From Macrotis lagotis (Eukaryota > Chordata > Mammalia > Peramelemorphia > Peramelidae): DNA of 64,000 bases. The translations under genes and the position numbers were made by a program. A model generated the notes under the pieces. The model was not told the DNA's origin. It searched no databases and saw nothing but the letters and a program-made list of their open reading frames with translations. The stretch spans positions 184,824,306 to 184,888,305 of the forward strand of contig NC_133661.1 in assembly GCF_037893015.1 (NCBI RefSeq). The letters are read 5' to 3'. This document shows, piece after piece, positions 31,727 to 46,149 of this stretch (position 1 is its first letter; each line of letters opens with the position of its first letter).

Positions 31727-34700
31727 TATAACTTTGAATGTGAATGGGATGAACTCTCACTTAAAACTTAAGCAGAGGGGCAGATAGGTGGCCCTGGAGT
31801 CAGGAGTACCTGAGTTCAAATCAGGCCTCAGACACTTAATAATTACCTAGCTGTGTGGACTTAAGCAAGCCACTTAACCCCAATGCCTTGCAAAAACCTA
31901 AACAACAAAAAAATAAATGTAAGCAGATAACAGAGTGGATTAAAAATCAGAATCCTACAATATGCTGCTTAAAAGAAACTCATTTGAATCAGCGAGATAC
32001 ATATAGAGTAAAGGGAAAAAGCTGGAGCAAAATGTATTTTGCTTCAGCTGAATGAAAAAAGCAGGGGTAGCAATCCTTATCTCATACAAAGCAGCTGCAA
32101 AAATAGATTGCATTAAAAGAGATAAGGAAGGAAACTATATCCTCTTAAAAGGTACTATAGACAATAATTTCAATACTAAATATGTATGCACCCAATGGGA
32201 CAGCTTCCAAATTCTTAGAAGAGAAGTTGAAAGAGTTACAGAAAGACATAGACAGCAAAACTCAACTAGTAGGAGGCCTCAACGTCCCACTCTCAGATTT
32301 AGATAAATTGAATCATTAAATAAACAAGAAGATAGTTAAGGAGGTAAATACATTGTTAGAAAACCTAGATATGATAGACCTGTGGAGGAAATTGAATGGG
32401 GATAGAAAGGAATATACTTTTTTTCCAGTGGTACATGGCACCTACATAAAAATTAAACATATACTAAGACATAAAAACCGAATGATCAATTGCAGAAAGG
32501 CAGAAATAGTGAATACATCTTTCTCAGATCATAATGCAATAAAACTCATATGCAATACTGGGCCAGGGAAGTATAGACTCAGAACTAATTGCAAACTAAC
32601 AACCTCATTTTAAAGAATGAGTGGATCAAGCAACAAATTATAGAAAGAATTAATTATTTCATCCTAGATAATGACAATAATGATACAACATACCAAAACC
32701 TATGGGATATACTCAAGGTGGCTGTCGGGGGATATATTATATCTTTAAATGCTTATATGAATAAATTAGAGAAAGAAGAAATCAATGAACTAAATATGCA
32801 ACTAAAAAATTAGATAAAGAGCAAATTAAAAACTCCCAATGAAATACCAAATGAGAAATTCTAAAAATTAAAGGAGGAATTAATAAAATTGAAAGCAAGA
32901 AACTATTGAACTAATAAATAAAACCAAGAGCCCAAAGAAAAAACCAATAAAATTGATAAACCTCTGGTCAATTAGATTTAAAAAAAAAAAGAAAGAAAAC
33001 CAATTTGCTAGTATCATAATTTAAAAAAGTGAACTCACCACCAATGAGGAAGAAATTAAAGTAATAATTTGAAATTATTTTGCCCAACTCTATGCCAATA
33101 AATTTGACAATCTAAGTGAAATGGATGAATATTTACAAAAATATAAGTGGCCCAGATTAAATGAAGAGGAAATTAAAAACCTAAATAATCCTATCTCAGA
33201 AAAAGAAATTCAACAAGCCATTATTGAACTCCCTAAAAAATCTCCAGGGCCAGAGGGATTCACAAGTGAATTCTATCAAACATTTCAGGAACAATTGGTT
33301 CCAATTCTAATTAAATTCTTTGGGAAAATAGGTGAAGATGGAATTCTGCCTAACTCTTTCCATGACACCAATATGGTGCTGATACCTAAACCAGAAAGAC
33401 TTAAAACAGAGAGAAAGAAAATTATAGATCTATCTCCCTGATGAATATAGATGCAAAAATCTTAAATAAAGTCTTAGCAAAATGATTACAACAAGTTATC
33501 ACTAGGATAATACATTATGATCAACTGTAGTTGATCCCAGGATTGCAGGGTTGGTTCAATATTAGGAAAATTGTTAGTATAATTAATTATATCAATAATA
33601 TACCTATCAGAAATCATATGATCATATCAATAAATGTTGAAAAAACTTTTGACAAAATACAGCACCCATTCCTAATAAAAACACTAGAGAGTGTAGGAAT
33701 AAATGGTTTGTTCCTTAGAATAATAAGCAGTATCTATCTGAAACCATCAATAAGCATTATATGCAATGGGGATAGGCTTGAGGCATTCCCAATAAAATCA
33801 GGGGTGAAACAAGGATGCCCATTATCACCACTACTATTCAATATCATATTAGAAAAGTTAGCCTCAGCAATAAGAGAAGAAAAAGAAATTGAAGGAATTA
33901 AAATAGGGAAGGAGGAGACAAAACTCTCACTCTTTGCAAATGACAAGATCCAAGAGGATCCCAAAAAGTCATCTGAAAATCTACTAGAAATAATGAACAA
34001 CTTTAGCAAAGTAGCAGGATATAAAATAAACCCCTCATAAATCCTCAACATTTCTATATATGACTAGCAAGATACAGTAGAAAGAGCGAGAAAGGAAAAT
34101 CCCATTCAAAGTAACCTCAGACAAAATGAAATACCTGGGAGTCTACCTGACAAAGCAGACTCAAAATCTCTTTGAAAACAATTACAAAAATCTTCTCATG
34201 CAAATAAAATCAGATTTAAATACCTGGGCAAACATCAACTGTTCATGGATAGGTCAAGCTAATATAATAAAAATGACAATTCTACCAAAACTAAATTGCT
34301 TGTTTAGCACCCTACCAATCAAGATTCCAAAAAACTACTTTAATGAGTTAGAAAAAGTTGTAAGTAAATGTATATGGAGAAATAAAATTCAAGAATTTCC
34401 AGGGATTCAATAAAAAAAAGTGCAAAAGAAGGCAGCTTAGCCTTACTAGATCTACAATTATATTATAAAGCATCAGTCCTCAAAACTGTCTGATATTGGC
34501 TAAGAAACAGAGTTGTGGATCAGTGGAATAGACTAGGTGCAATAGCAGGAAATATTATAGCTATCTGCTGTTTGATAAACCCAAAGAGTCCAGCTACTGG
34601 AATAAAAACTCTCTCTTCGATAAAAAACTGTTGGGAAAATTGGAAGTTAGTATGGAAGAAACTTAGATTAGACCAACACCTCACACCCTATACCAAGATA

Positions 34701-35163
34701 AGATCCAAATGGATACAGGATTTAGACATACAAAACAATATTATAAGCAAACTACAAGATCACAGAGTAGTTTACCTATCAGATCTATGGAAAGGGAAAC
34801 AGTTTATGACCAAGGAAGTGATAGAGAACATCATTCAAAACAAACTAGATAATTTTGATTACATTAAATTAAAAAGCTCCAGAGAACTTAGCCAAATTTT
34901 CAAAAAAAACAATCCATTTCCCAATTGACAAATGGTCAAAGGATATGCAAAGGTAGTTTTCAGCTGAGAAAATCAAAGTGATCCATAGTCATATGAAAAA
35001 TTGCTCCAAATCATTACTTATTAGAGAAATGCAAATTAAAGCATCTCTGAGATACTACCTCATACCTCTCAGACTGGCCAATATGTCCAGAAAGGACAAT
35101 GATCATTGTTGGAAGGGTTGCAGGAAATCTGAGACACCCATTGTTGGTGGAGCTGTGAACTAA
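31727..35163 (+). pseudogene. L1 ORF2 remnant, copy 2
   Basis: It shows the same order of endonuclease, RT and C-terminal pieces as copy 1. RT is open at 33,121-33,441 and 33,531-34,040 with [14 protein letters not shown] and the inactive FAND motif. The reading frame is broken at several points, so it is non-functional. Confidence 0.9.
31776..31914 (+). mobile_element. WSINE1-type SINE in L1 endonuclease region, copy 2
   Basis: Same insertion as 7,653-7,791, flanked by aaacttaagcag (31,764-31,775) and aaatgtaagcag (31,915-31,926), with the same shortened head. Confidence 0.9.
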
Positions 35164-35917
35164 TCCAACCTTTCTGGAAAGCAATTTGGAATTATGCCCA
35201 AAGGGCAACAAATATTGCAATACCACTACTGAGTCTATACCCTGAAGAGATGGGGGAAAAGCGTAAAAACATCACTTGTACAAAAATATTTATATCAGCC
35301 CTGTTTCTAGTGGCAAAAAAATTGGAAATTAAATGAATGTCCTTCAATTGGGGAATGGCTTAACAAACTGTGGTATATGTATGCCATGGAACACTATTGT
35401 CCTATTAGAAACCAGGAGGGATGGGAATTCAGGGAAGCCTGAAAGTATTTGCATGAACTGATGCTAAGCGAGATGTGCAGAACAAGAAAAACATTGTGCA
35501 CCCTAACAGCAACCTGGGGGTGATGATCAACCTTGATGGACTTGCTTATCCCTGAAGGGAAACAACCAGGAACAACTTTGGGCCATCAATGGAGAATACC
35601 ATCTATAGCCAGCAAAAGAATTATGGATTTTGAAAAGAGACAAAAGACTATTACTGTCACATTAGGGGAAAAAAAGTTATATTATCAAGTAATTTTACTA
35701 TCTCGTACTTTATTTTTCTTTCTTAAGGATATGATTTCTCTGTCATCACATTCAGCTGAGATCAATGTATACCATGGAACCAATGTAAAGACTAACAGAC
35801 TGCCTTCTGTGGGGTTGGGGGGAGGGAAGCAAGAATGGGGGGAAATTGTAAAACTCAAAATGAATAAAATCTTTCTAAAAAAACAAAAAATAAAATGTAG
35901 TAGCTAAAAGTGAATAC

Positions 35918-36673
35918 AATATTCCAAGGTTGGACTGATCAATATGGCATTGGTCTCCTTGTTATTCTTCATAAAAGACAAAACATCTCCCCACTGTGGG
36001 CATTTCCACTGGCTTTCTCCTATACTTCAATTCTTTCTCTCTTTGTATTTAACTCTGGTCATTCTTTGTTTTCTTTAAGACCCAATCAAAATCCTAACTT
36101 CTTCAAGAAATCTTCCCTTGTCCTTGCTAATCTTAATGCTTTTCTTCCTTTCTTGCTTTATCCTTTCCTTTCTTTTTTTGTTCATTTCTCACTCACAGAG
36201 ATAGCTAATAGTACAGTGACTAGAACTCTGAGTTTGGAATCAGGAAGACTTTAGTTCATATCCTGCCACAGACACTTACAAGCTGTATGACTCTGGGCAA
36301 ATCAATTTACCCTCTCTTTGTCTCAGGTACCTCAGGTATATATGGGGATAATAATAGTATCTATAACACAAGGTTGCTGTGAGGATCAAATGAGATAATA
36401 TTTGATAAATGCTTATTCCCTTACCTTTTTTGCTACAAATGTGAACTGCTTTATTATATAGGAACCTCACCAAAAAAATCTCAGCCCAATAATATTAATG
36501 CAATGAGTATTTCTACAATTTATTCTGACTCTATAGCTTCTTTACATATAGCTGTTTTCATGTCATCTCTTCCATTCAACTATGTATTTTTCTTTACTTT
36601 GTATTCTGGCACTGAACCTAGGGACCAAAACAAAGTAATTGCTTAATAAATGCTTATTGACTAGATTTTTATC
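35918..36673 (+). repeat. L2 split by a MIR-type SINE, copy 2
   Basis: L2 pieces at 35,918-36,200 and 36,510-36,673 flank a MIR/THER1-type SINE at 36,201-36,415, as at 11,800-12,558. A short deletion in the 'ttctttcctttc' stretch separates the copies. Confidence 0.65.
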
Positions 36674-37779
36674 TTCCTTGATATAAGTATTCCTTTCCTA
36701 TTATAAGCTTCCTAACTTCAAAGTCTATCTTAATATATGTAGCTGTTTGCATTGTTCTTGTTGATTGTTGTCATTTGTTATTATTATTGAGTTGTATTGT
36801 CTTTGAACTCTACCAGGTTGTTCCAAATTGGAACATCTTCAAGTCTAGGTTCAATAATGGACTATATATTTCATTGAAGGAGCAAGATAAGTCAAAGAGG
36901 TTTGTCACTACATTATCCTCAGGGAGTGAATTTTTCAACCATAGAAACTTTGAAAATCTATCTAATCTAATGTCATAGAAAAGCTGCAGATCACCATATA
37001 AATCACAGCTCTTCAAAAAAATTAAATATTATTATCACAATTAGCAATTTTTAAAATGATCACACTATCAATAATAATTTTGCTTAAAATTTTGATAATA
37101 TGGCAACCTGAAGTTATTTCCAAATTTGTAGTAGCTATGTCACACTAAAGGATAAGGTATTGAGTTTTATAGATCTAAGATCTTTTATACATGAATGACT
37201 ATTGAGCCAGGTCTTCCCCAGTCCTGTATTTACATAATTTGGGGGCATTGGCTAATCTTAGTAAAAGAATTTATAATTTTAAAATTCCATTAAATTTCAT
37301 TTTGATGATTTCAACTCTTCTTCCCTATTTAAAGAAATAATTTTAAAATCTAATTTTAGATGCTATTATCTAATCCAGTTCTGAATCACCTGAAAAGTAG
37401 ATAATTGTGGCATCAACATCTTCATCCAAACCAATGAAGAAGAAAATGTTGAAGAAAAACAGAACCACAGACATAATTCTACTGCAACCTAGAAAATATC
37501 TTCATCTACCTTGAAGGTGATCTATTAATCAAAACATTCAACTGTGAAATCATATAATTATAATATTTTCTAATCCATATATTTCTATTTTCTCTACACA
37601 TAATTCATTAGAAATTCCTATTTCATTCATTAAAAAGATAAAAAAGGAAATGAAGCAAGTTTTACACAATGAGTTATCCCTAAACCCATTCTAGCTCCTA
37701 CTAGTCAATTCCTTCTTTTGTATGTTCTCATGAACTATCTGTTTAATAATTTCTTTTAAAATTGTGGCTTCTTCAGAGT
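36674..37779. other. Unassigned AT-rich DNA, copy 2
   Basis: Counterpart of 12,559-13,659. No gene or recognisable repeat was seen. Confidence 0.5.
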
Positions 37780-38736
37780 CTGTTGCTATTGTTCAATCAT
37801 TGTCATGTCTGACTCTTTGTGACCCCATGATCCATAACACACCATTTACTATCCATGAAGTTATATTGGTAAAGTTACTAGAATGGTTTGCCATTTTCTT
37901 CTCCATTATATTAAGGCAAAAAAAAGGTTAAGTAACTGATGTCTAAGGACATATTTGAACTCAGATCTTCCTTATTCCAGACCCAGTACTCAACTCAATG
38001 AATTACTGAGCTTCCTCAAATTTGTCTTCCTTTTATTTTATGAAAAACAATAGAGAAATTAAATCATGTGAGTTTTTGATGTTCACATTCTTTGATCCAG
38101 TAGTACCAAGATTAGAATCTTATCCTAAAGAGATTACTGACAAAACAGAAGGGAAAAAAAACTTAATACTCCCCTCCCCCCAAAAAATTCTCACAGTAAA
38201 AGTATACAAGAGCAAAAAGCCTTGTTACAAGTTAGATTCCCAGTGACTAGGAAATAGTTGAATAAGTTAGGATAATAAATCTAACAAAATATCACTATGT
38301 CATGCTATGAAAATACTTCTATTAAGAGCCAAAATAACTGTGTTGATCTTCCATACTAGTCAAATAGTAGTGGATGAGTTCCAAAAGCTCTAAGTTTCTA
38401 AATGATAGCAATGACTCTTTAAGACTGTTATGTATTATTCTGTTTTTTACTTATCTATCTATATGTCTTATTTTTCATTAGATCATGATAATTTGCTAGC
38501 CATGTAATCCTAGGCAATTCATTTAATCTCTGTTTGCCTTAGTTTCCCCTCTGTGGATTTTCTTGGCAAGTTCCTGGAGTTGTTTGTCATTTGATTCTCT
38601 AGCTCTTCATAGGGTTAAGTGGCTCACCCAGGGTCACATTATAAATAAGTGTTTGAGGCTGGATTTGAACACAGGAATATTGGCCTTCCTGATTCCAGAT
38701 CTGGCAGTCTATCCACTGTCCCACCTAGCTGCCCAA
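37780..38736 (-). repeat. Marsupial SINEs of MAR1 type, copy 2
   Basis: An antisense MAR1-type SINE lies at about 37,780-38,015. The joined sense/antisense SINE pair lies at about 38,500-38,736. They match 13,660-13,905 and 14,385-14,625. The DNA between them holds nothing recognised. Confidence 0.75.
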
Positions 38737-39705
38737 TTCTGCACACAGTAGGTTATTAATAAATGATGAATTAAATTGAATTGGTCCTAAACCAGGCCTT
38801 CTTAATTTCATAGTCATTAGAATGTAATTATGAAGAATTTCATTCCTTAGCTTTTAAATTTGGACTTAATTTTTCTTTCCATCTGGTGATTTAGTCTTTA
38901 GGGAAACAGATAAGTCAAAAAAGAACATTAGAGATTTAAGGATATTTTCTAAATAAGTCAGACACACAATATGCATTTTTGTCTAAAATATCTAACTGGA
39001 TTAGATAAAAACAACTTCTTTTTTTCATCATCTAAATAATTGCTGTAATTTTCAATGCCATCTACTCCTGTAGATATAGTCTGAATTCTCAATAAGTATT
39101 TATTAAGTGCTTGCAATATGCCACATTGGAAATATAATGAAAGACAAAAGAACAATCTGCCCTTGAGGAACTCACAATCAAATGGGGGAAGCAACAAAAC
39201 TATCAAAAACTCTTAAAAATTTTCTTAATAATTTCCTTTACAATCAATGGTGCAACCTAAGTCCTTGTTGCATCCACTTTATTTAATCAGTAACCAGCAC
39301 TAACTGATCTCATCTCCAAGGATTTCCCAAGGCTAAAAAAGGCTATAAATAGAAGAACAGTGAGAATAGTAGTTGATAGAGGAGTTTGGAAGTACTAGAG
39401 AGTGAAGACCCTTTCTCCCCTCTCTCCCTCTCTTTCTATTCTTCTTTCTCCCCTCTTCAAAATTCCAATTTCCTATTTAACTTTGAGAGGAAAAATCCAT
39501 TCAGAAATTAGCAGTAAACAATTTCCAGAGTACTCTAAAGGAACTGGAGTTTTGTCTTCTATCTACTCCTTAGAAAATTAAGATAATGCAATGTATTTAA
39601 AACACAAATATTATGTTAAGATAAACATCTAGTACTTTGCTATTTTACTTCATTCTTTTCATCATTTCTGTCTGAAAGGGTGTAAAATACACCTTGAAAA
39701 TACTG

Positions 39706-39708
<3 letters not shown>

Positions 39709-39758
<50 letters not shown>

Positions 39759-39777
39759 GAGAGAGAGAGAGAGAGAG
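39709..39777. repeat. Compound microsatellite (TA)n(GA)n, copy 2
   Basis: TA of about 46 bases, a single C, then GA of about 22 bases. It is the same site as 15,594-15,668 with altered tract lengths. An old repeat piece like that at 14,960 lies at 39,074-39,204. Confidence 0.98.
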
Positions 39778-39957
39778 AAATTTTTCAGAAATACTAAAGA
39801 ACTCATGTAAAATTTTAATAGCTTCTTTTAATAGAGGATTTTAGCAAATGTTCTCTACAGTAATGCATCAGTAATTTAAAAAATCCACTTGAAAAAAGGC
39901 ACAAGGAAATTGTGTTTTTCATCTCTCCTAAGGAGAAACTAAATTAAACATAGATTC

Positions 39958-41029
39958 GAATCACAGAACCATGAAGTATTAGAGCAGAAATGAGCCTTAA
40001 GGATTTTCTACCCCTGCTTTCTCATTTTACAGTTAAGGAAATTAAGGTATAGTAAAAAAGAGTCAATTATTCAAAGTATCAAAACCACTCAATGCAAGAT
40101 GATCTTGCTACAGGATTGACCAGCCAACTACCCAAAGGTGGAATCATTTGGAACACGAGAAACAATAGAAGGTAAGTTTCACCATGCAGTAAACTTTATT
40201 CTCTTTTTTACTCTTAAGCAGTTTTTTTTTTACTTTATTTCTAACATTTCATCAGTAGGTTCTCAATATAAACTAACACCAAATATCTATTGTAGTTGGA
40301 TGAATAACTATTTACCCAAGCACTGGAGTAGGGATGGAGTTAGATGGTAGAAGGGGAAAGAAAAATGATGAAAAAGACTACTAAGAATGTAGTCATATTG
40401 TTCCAGGGGTAAGGGGACCAAAGTTTGAATCCCAGCTGTGTAACCAGCCCACTGCAGGACCTTGGGTAGATTAAAATCCTTTTCTATGGTTCAGTTTCCC
40501 TACCTCTAAAATGATGAAATTGAACTAGATGATCTCATAACTACCTTCCAACACCATAATTTTATCATTTTATATTTATAAATATAATTTTATATTTATA
40601 ATTTTATCAAACTGAATTTCTGCCTGATTTGTCAATTGATTCATCCGTCTATGACCTTGCAAAGCAATATTAGATGAAAATAAGTTCCAGAATCTACCCC
40701 TGAGGTTATATGGTCAGCTGTTTAGGGTTTCAACTTTGCAGCCACACCATTAGAGTTTAAAAGATTTTAAGGAAAGCAGGTACAAATGGCTGTTTCTTTG
40801 TTTGAAAAAGGTGTTTAAAATCTGGGCTCTAAAGATAATTTTGAACTATGAAATGCAGTACTGCCTTAGTATCATAGATTTAGAACTGAATGAAACCTTG
40901 GACATATCTAATTCAACATTCTCATTTTGCAGATGAGGAAACCAAGATATTGAGAAGCTATTCAGGATCCCACAGATAGTAAGAGCCAGGACAAAGATGT
41001 AAACCCACCTCCTTCTGACTCTGAATTCT
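39958..41029. repeat. MIR-type SINE fragments, copy 2
   Basis: Three old fragments lie at about 39,958-40,072 (-), 40,393-40,572 (+) and 40,869-41,029 (-), matching those at 15,845, 16,285 and 16,765. One AT-rich repeat unit present at 16,485 in copy 1 is missing near 40,600. Confidence 0.6.
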
Positions 41030-41388
41030 CAAAATGAGAATACATACCAAGATCAGACCTACACAGAGTCAGAGTAAGGGGATACAATCTAAATGTAACT
41101 GAAAGGTGATTTCTACCCCCCAAGTTCTCAACCTTAGAAAGGTTCTCAAGGGTCAAATAGTCCAAACCCTGTTAAAAGCAGAAATCCCCTCCTGCCTCTC
41201 CTTATATACCCTTGGGATCAGGGAACTCAATACTTTTTTTTGGCAATTCACTCTCCTTCATTTCCTTTCCTGGCAAACCAAAGGACAAAGTGCAGCAGTT
41301 TCTCCTCCCTACCCACCAAAATCAAAAATTACATGAAAATGTAAACACTCACAGTAATGATCCCTGTGAATATTCTCCTCCATCTCTG

Positions 41389-41660
41389 GAATACAGCTGA
41401 AGGCTCAGATCACTCCTCAGAGTAATGAATGACTTCACTACTTTTCAAAGCAACTCATTCCATTTTTTTAACAATACAAATTCTTAGAATATTCTTTATA
41501 AAGCTAAATGTCTCCCTGTAACTTTTACCCATTGATTCTTATTCATTCACTTGAAGTCACACCAAATAAAAATAATGCCTTTATTATATGATATTCTTCA
41601 AATGCTTGAAGACTATTATCACCACACACAGACACAGACACAGACACAGACACAGACACA

Positions 41661-41706
<46 letters not shown>
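41389..41706 (+). repeat. CR1/L3-like fragment and (CAGACA)n(CA)n microsatellite, copy 2
   Basis: The LINE 3' UTR piece spans 41,389-41,623 and the microsatellite 41,624-41,706. This microsatellite has one more CAGACA unit and a shorter CA tract than copy 1. Confidence 0.7.
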
Positions 41707-41708
<2 letters not shown>

Positions 41709-41844
41709 AATGCTGTCTCCAGATGAAGTAACATTAGTTCCTTTGATTATCATATGACATTAATGTAGTTCCATTCCACCTTGCCTAAAAACTCCACCAA
41801 TTGAGTTTCTTCACTACTTTGGACATTAAAAAGGTTGTCTCTAG

Positions 41845-41998
41845 GGGGCAGCTAGGTGGTACAGTGGATACAGCACTGGCCCTGGAACAGGGAGAATCTG
41901 AGTTCAAATCCAACCTCAGGCATTTAATAATTGCCTAACTGTGTGACCTTGGGCAAGTCACTTAACCCCATTGCCTTAAATAAATAAAAATTTTAAAA
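41845..41998 (+). mobile_element. WSINE1-type SINE, copy 2
   Basis: Same insertion as 17,753-17,905, full head and A-rich tail, with essentially no differences. Confidence 0.85.
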
Positions 41999-42469
41999 AA
42001 GAATCTTCTCTAGAAGTTGCATTAGTTAATGTCACCAATAAACGAGTGTGAGAGGGTAGAGGAAAGATCTCTACTATTTATCTATTCTTTTAATTGTACA
42101 GATTCATTAGATTATTTGGAGATTCTAGTCCTGAAGAAATGGAATCTAAAACAAGAAAGTTTCAGTAGCTCAGAAGATGTATAGATGGGTGGTGGAAAAT
42201 CATGGCATGGATTATCATAGATGAGCAGATTATCATAGATGAGATGTCACAAAGTGTATACTCTCATAATAAGGAATGTGAGTCAAAAAAGAAAAAACTA
42301 ATGCAATTGTCTGGGCACTGAAAGATGATAGCAACCACAGGGGAGAGGAATATTGCAAAAAAATAACCTTTAATCCTTTACCAGTTCATCTATCTTTGGT
42401 ACAATTCTTCTATTTTTCATTGTGGAATGTGATGTCCACTGAGTTGGTTCTTTTCTCAATCTTTCACTA

Positions 42470-45400
42470 AAGGTATGACCCTGGGAAAGTGATTTAAATT
42501 ATCTGTCTCTCAGTTCTCTTGATAAAGAAAATGAGGAAGTTGAATTGGGTTGTCCTCAAGATTTAATCGAGCTTTCAAATTCTTCATCTCAGTTAATTAA
42601 GAAAGAAAAAAAATAAGTAGGCATTATTTGCAGCTCCAGAATGAAGGAGAATTGGAGAATGACCTATTAAAACAAATGTCAGGAGGATTCATCCTCCCTT
42701 TCTAACTTGGAAGGAGACAATCTGACCCTAATGTACACCAAAGCAGATAAAATACAATGGAGTAAGAATCATGAGAATTCAGCTCAAATCTTTCTGGCAC
42801 TAACTAAGCAGAGGTGTGACTTTTGACCAGTCATATTACCTCTCTGGATTTCAGTTTCTTTGTCTGTAAAATGAGTGGTCGAAGGAGATAATTTCTAAAG
42901 TTTGTTCCAGTTCTAAACCCTACTCACCTTGAAAAAAAACTTTTCTCCGTTAAACCCTCCATCACATTCTCCCACCCTTTTAATGAACTAATAAGTATAT
43001 ATTATCAATTTTATGCTAGGCTCTGAGGATACAAAGTAAAAAGTTAAACCCTTCCCCTTCCTATCTTCAAGAAGCTTACATTCTCACTGATGAAAGGCGA
43101 TAACAATAGGATAAATTAGCAAATACATAATATATATATATATATACAAAATGTACAATATCAATAAGTATTTAAAAAGCATATACAAAATAAAGACAAG
43201 GAGGGAGAGGGCACTAGAAATTGGGAGGAAAAGGGAAAACTTCATGTAGAAAGTGTCATTTGGGAAGAGTTTTCAAGGAAACAAGGAATTCTAAGAAGGG
43301 AAGTGGACATTGCATTTCACGCATGAGGGAAAGCAAGTGTTTGGGGATGGCAGATGACATGTCATTCATAAGGAATTTGGGTCATTCTTGAGGTGTAGTT
43401 TGGTTGGACCACAAAATTCTTGAAAAGAAGCAATGTTTTAGCAAGGCAATTTAAGAGAATTATTCATTCATTGTCCCAGTCACTTTCTTAATTTCTTGGC
43501 AAAAGTTTTATCTGTGCTCAAGAAAGAAAAAAGGTCTTTGGACATCATAAAGGAGTCAGGGCATAAAGCATGAAGGTGGGAGTATGGTCTGTGAAGCCCA
43601 CCTACACCTTCCTAGCAAGCTGAAAGTATTCACTCCTTCTTTATATACTCCTGGATTTTTTTTTGGTCTGGATCTCTCTTTTACCATCATCACATCAATT
43701 TTTATACTTACCTATGTATATGTCACTTCCCTCTTGGAAGAATATAGTTACTTGAGTATAGGGACTAGTTCAATTTTTTTCTTTTATCCACTGTTCATTC
43801 TTACACAATATCTTAAACATAGGTACTTATATAGGTAGGTATTTAATAACAACTTCTTACTGAATTAATTGAAGTGAGTTAATATATATTCATGGACTTT
43901 GAGTGTAGTGTATAAATTCAATTTAATGCACATTTATTAAGTGTCTACTATATGCCAAGTACTGACCTAGCTATACAAAAAAAAAAGATTTTTGTTGTTC
44001 AGTTGTTTCATTCATATCCCACTCTTCATGACATCATTTTGGGGTTTCCTGGGCAAACAGAAAAAAAAGAGGATTTTTCAAGTAATTACTATATTGGGGA
44101 ATCATTCTAAGGCTTGTTCTATGCCCAAGTGCAAACACTCCAGTTGATCAAGTGAGAGGCTTCCTAAGGGGCACCAGAAATATTATTTGTTCTTCCAAAC
44201 AACACTATTTGAACGGTCACACAGCCTGAAATGACAGGGAAGGAAGACATTCACCACTTGATTATAGAATCTTGTTACCGAGATGGTTCTTGCTGATATG
44301 AAAACATCATTCAAGCATTCCTTGTAAAAGTTTATGACATTCATCATCACTATCCACACTTCCTGTTTGATCTTTATTGGAGATTAAGTCTTTAAGTATA
44401 TGGATATTCTTTCTTTCTTTCTAATGCAATACAATTCACCAAGCAGCATGAAATAAAAGTAAAGGGGGAAGAGGAAGAACAGAGATGGAGATCTGGAAGT
44501 TACCTGGAAAAGGGAGAAATGGGAAGATCTCAAATATAAACACCCTGTATCACAAATGTGCTTCTAATCTGTCCTATTTCTCAGTCAATGAATATGACTC
44601 TTGAATTTCTTTTGTATTTACAAGCTTTTCTTGCTTAATGCATTTTAGTCATTGTTCTTGCACTAATTAATAGACAAATCGCTTCCCCTTCAGAGTGTTA
44701 GTTTTCCCCTCTATAATCGGAGAGGCTTACATTAAAGATACCTAAGGTTACTACTGATTTTAATGTTCTGCTATCCTAAGTGTATTTTTCTATACGCTCC
44801 CTATTGAGTTTCCTTGTGATTTCTCTCTTTAATTACTTCTCAATATTAATCCTTTCCTCAATCAAACCAGTATTGGGTTAATATTATGTCAAGTCAATTA
44901 AAAAAACATTTCTTACATGTCTACCCTCTCCTAAAGTCCTGCATTCTCATTTTAGAATGGATGCAACTAATTTCTTGAAGGTTGAACAATAGACCTCTTA
45001 TCTGAGAGGTGCTAATGAACTGAGGAAGGCTTCAAGTTTGAGCCTGGTGATGGATCATACATCCATTCTTCAAGGTCCTGTCTAGCTAAAGTCAGAAAGA
45101 TTAAATACACATTAGCCATGAGGTAATAAATGTTCAGCCAAAGCAAATCTCAAAGATCATCTACTAAATTGTAGAGGGGATGTGATCTGATAAGATTATA
45201 GGATTATAGATCAAGAACTTAAAGAGACCTTAAAAGTCAACTAGTCCAAATCCTTCATTTTACAAATGAGGAAACTGAGGCCCAAAAGGTGACTTTTAAG
45301 TGACTTTTCTAAGGCTTTTATCAGTAAAGAAACTATTCATACCAGCCAAATCACAAATTCTTGAATAAATGAAATCTATCCAAAGTATAATATTCCATTA

Positions 45401-45900
45401 AACATGCCAAGGAAAACAGCACAGTCTTAGTTTTCTAGGAACTTAGAATCTATTAAGGATCATATGATGTGTAAACAGAGAAGTATAGCACAAAGTAGGA
45501 TGTGATGTGGGCAAAAGGAAAAATTCAAACAGTTTTCTAGGAACACTGGAGGAAGGAATGCATTCTGGGCATGAGAAACATCCCACATAAATGCACAAGG
45601 ACAGGAGGCAGTAGGTTGATTTTGGGGAATAACTAAGAGTTCACCTTGATTGAAACCGAATTACATGAAATAAGAACCAAATTGTTGAGGGACTTAAATG
45701 CCCTGCTAAATTAAAAAATTTATGTGTTAACTACTAGCAATTGGAAACCACTGATGATTTTTGAATAGAGAAATTATGTGATCAAACCTGTGCCATAAGA
45801 AGATTGTTTCATCAATACTGTGAAGGATGAATTGATGGAAGGAAGATGGGAATAGGATCTGTAGGCAGAGAGATGCAGTTGTATTGTAAAGTTTTATCTG
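42470..45900. repeat. Old SINE/LINE fossils upstream of OR copy 2
   Basis: Counterparts of 18,370-21,800: MIR fragments near 42,470-42,600 and 42,790-42,935, an unassigned old repeat at about 42,990-43,430, a MAR1 tail at 43,990-44,062 (-), a MIR-like piece at 45,194-45,324 (-) and the second unassigned old repeat at about 45,460-45,900. Bases 44,063-45,193 hold nothing recognised. Divergence from copy 1 is very low here (a few changes per 2 kb). Confidence 0.55.
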
Positions 45901-45955
45901 TTCCTCCCCTGCAAGGTTTACAACATAATTAAGCAATATGATGCCTCACTATATA

Positions 45956-45965
45956 TACACACACA

Positions 45966-46032
<67 letters not shown>

Positions 46033-46034
46033 TA
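45956..46034. repeat. Microsatellite (CA)n(TA)n upstream of OR copy 2
   Basis: Same site and nearly the same length as 21,857-21,936. It ends about 115 bases before the ATG. Confidence 0.97.
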
Positions 46035-46119
46035 TATTTACATAGATACAATTGAAATAAGGTAACAATATAAAGTATGTATTTACATCTCAAAAATACA
46101 AACAATGATAGCAGGTTCT

Positions 46120-46131
46120 TAATTTTGACAG
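46120..46131 (+). promoter_or_regulatory. Candidate splice acceptor before OR copy 2
   Basis: taattttgacag, 18 bases before the start codon, identical to 22,021-22,032. Confidence 0.4.
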
Positions 46132-46149
46132 ATTGACACATAAAATAGA

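Larger units (their letters stand above)
30224..35896 (+). mobile_element. L1 LINE, 5'-truncated, decayed, copy 2
   Basis: Counterpart of 6,104-11,778. It carries the same SINE insertion and the same catalytic change and internal deletion in ORF2. Small indels since the duplication shift local frames; for example the C-terminal ORF2 stretch 34,515-34,928 is one 137-residue frame here but not in copy 1. Confidence 0.9.
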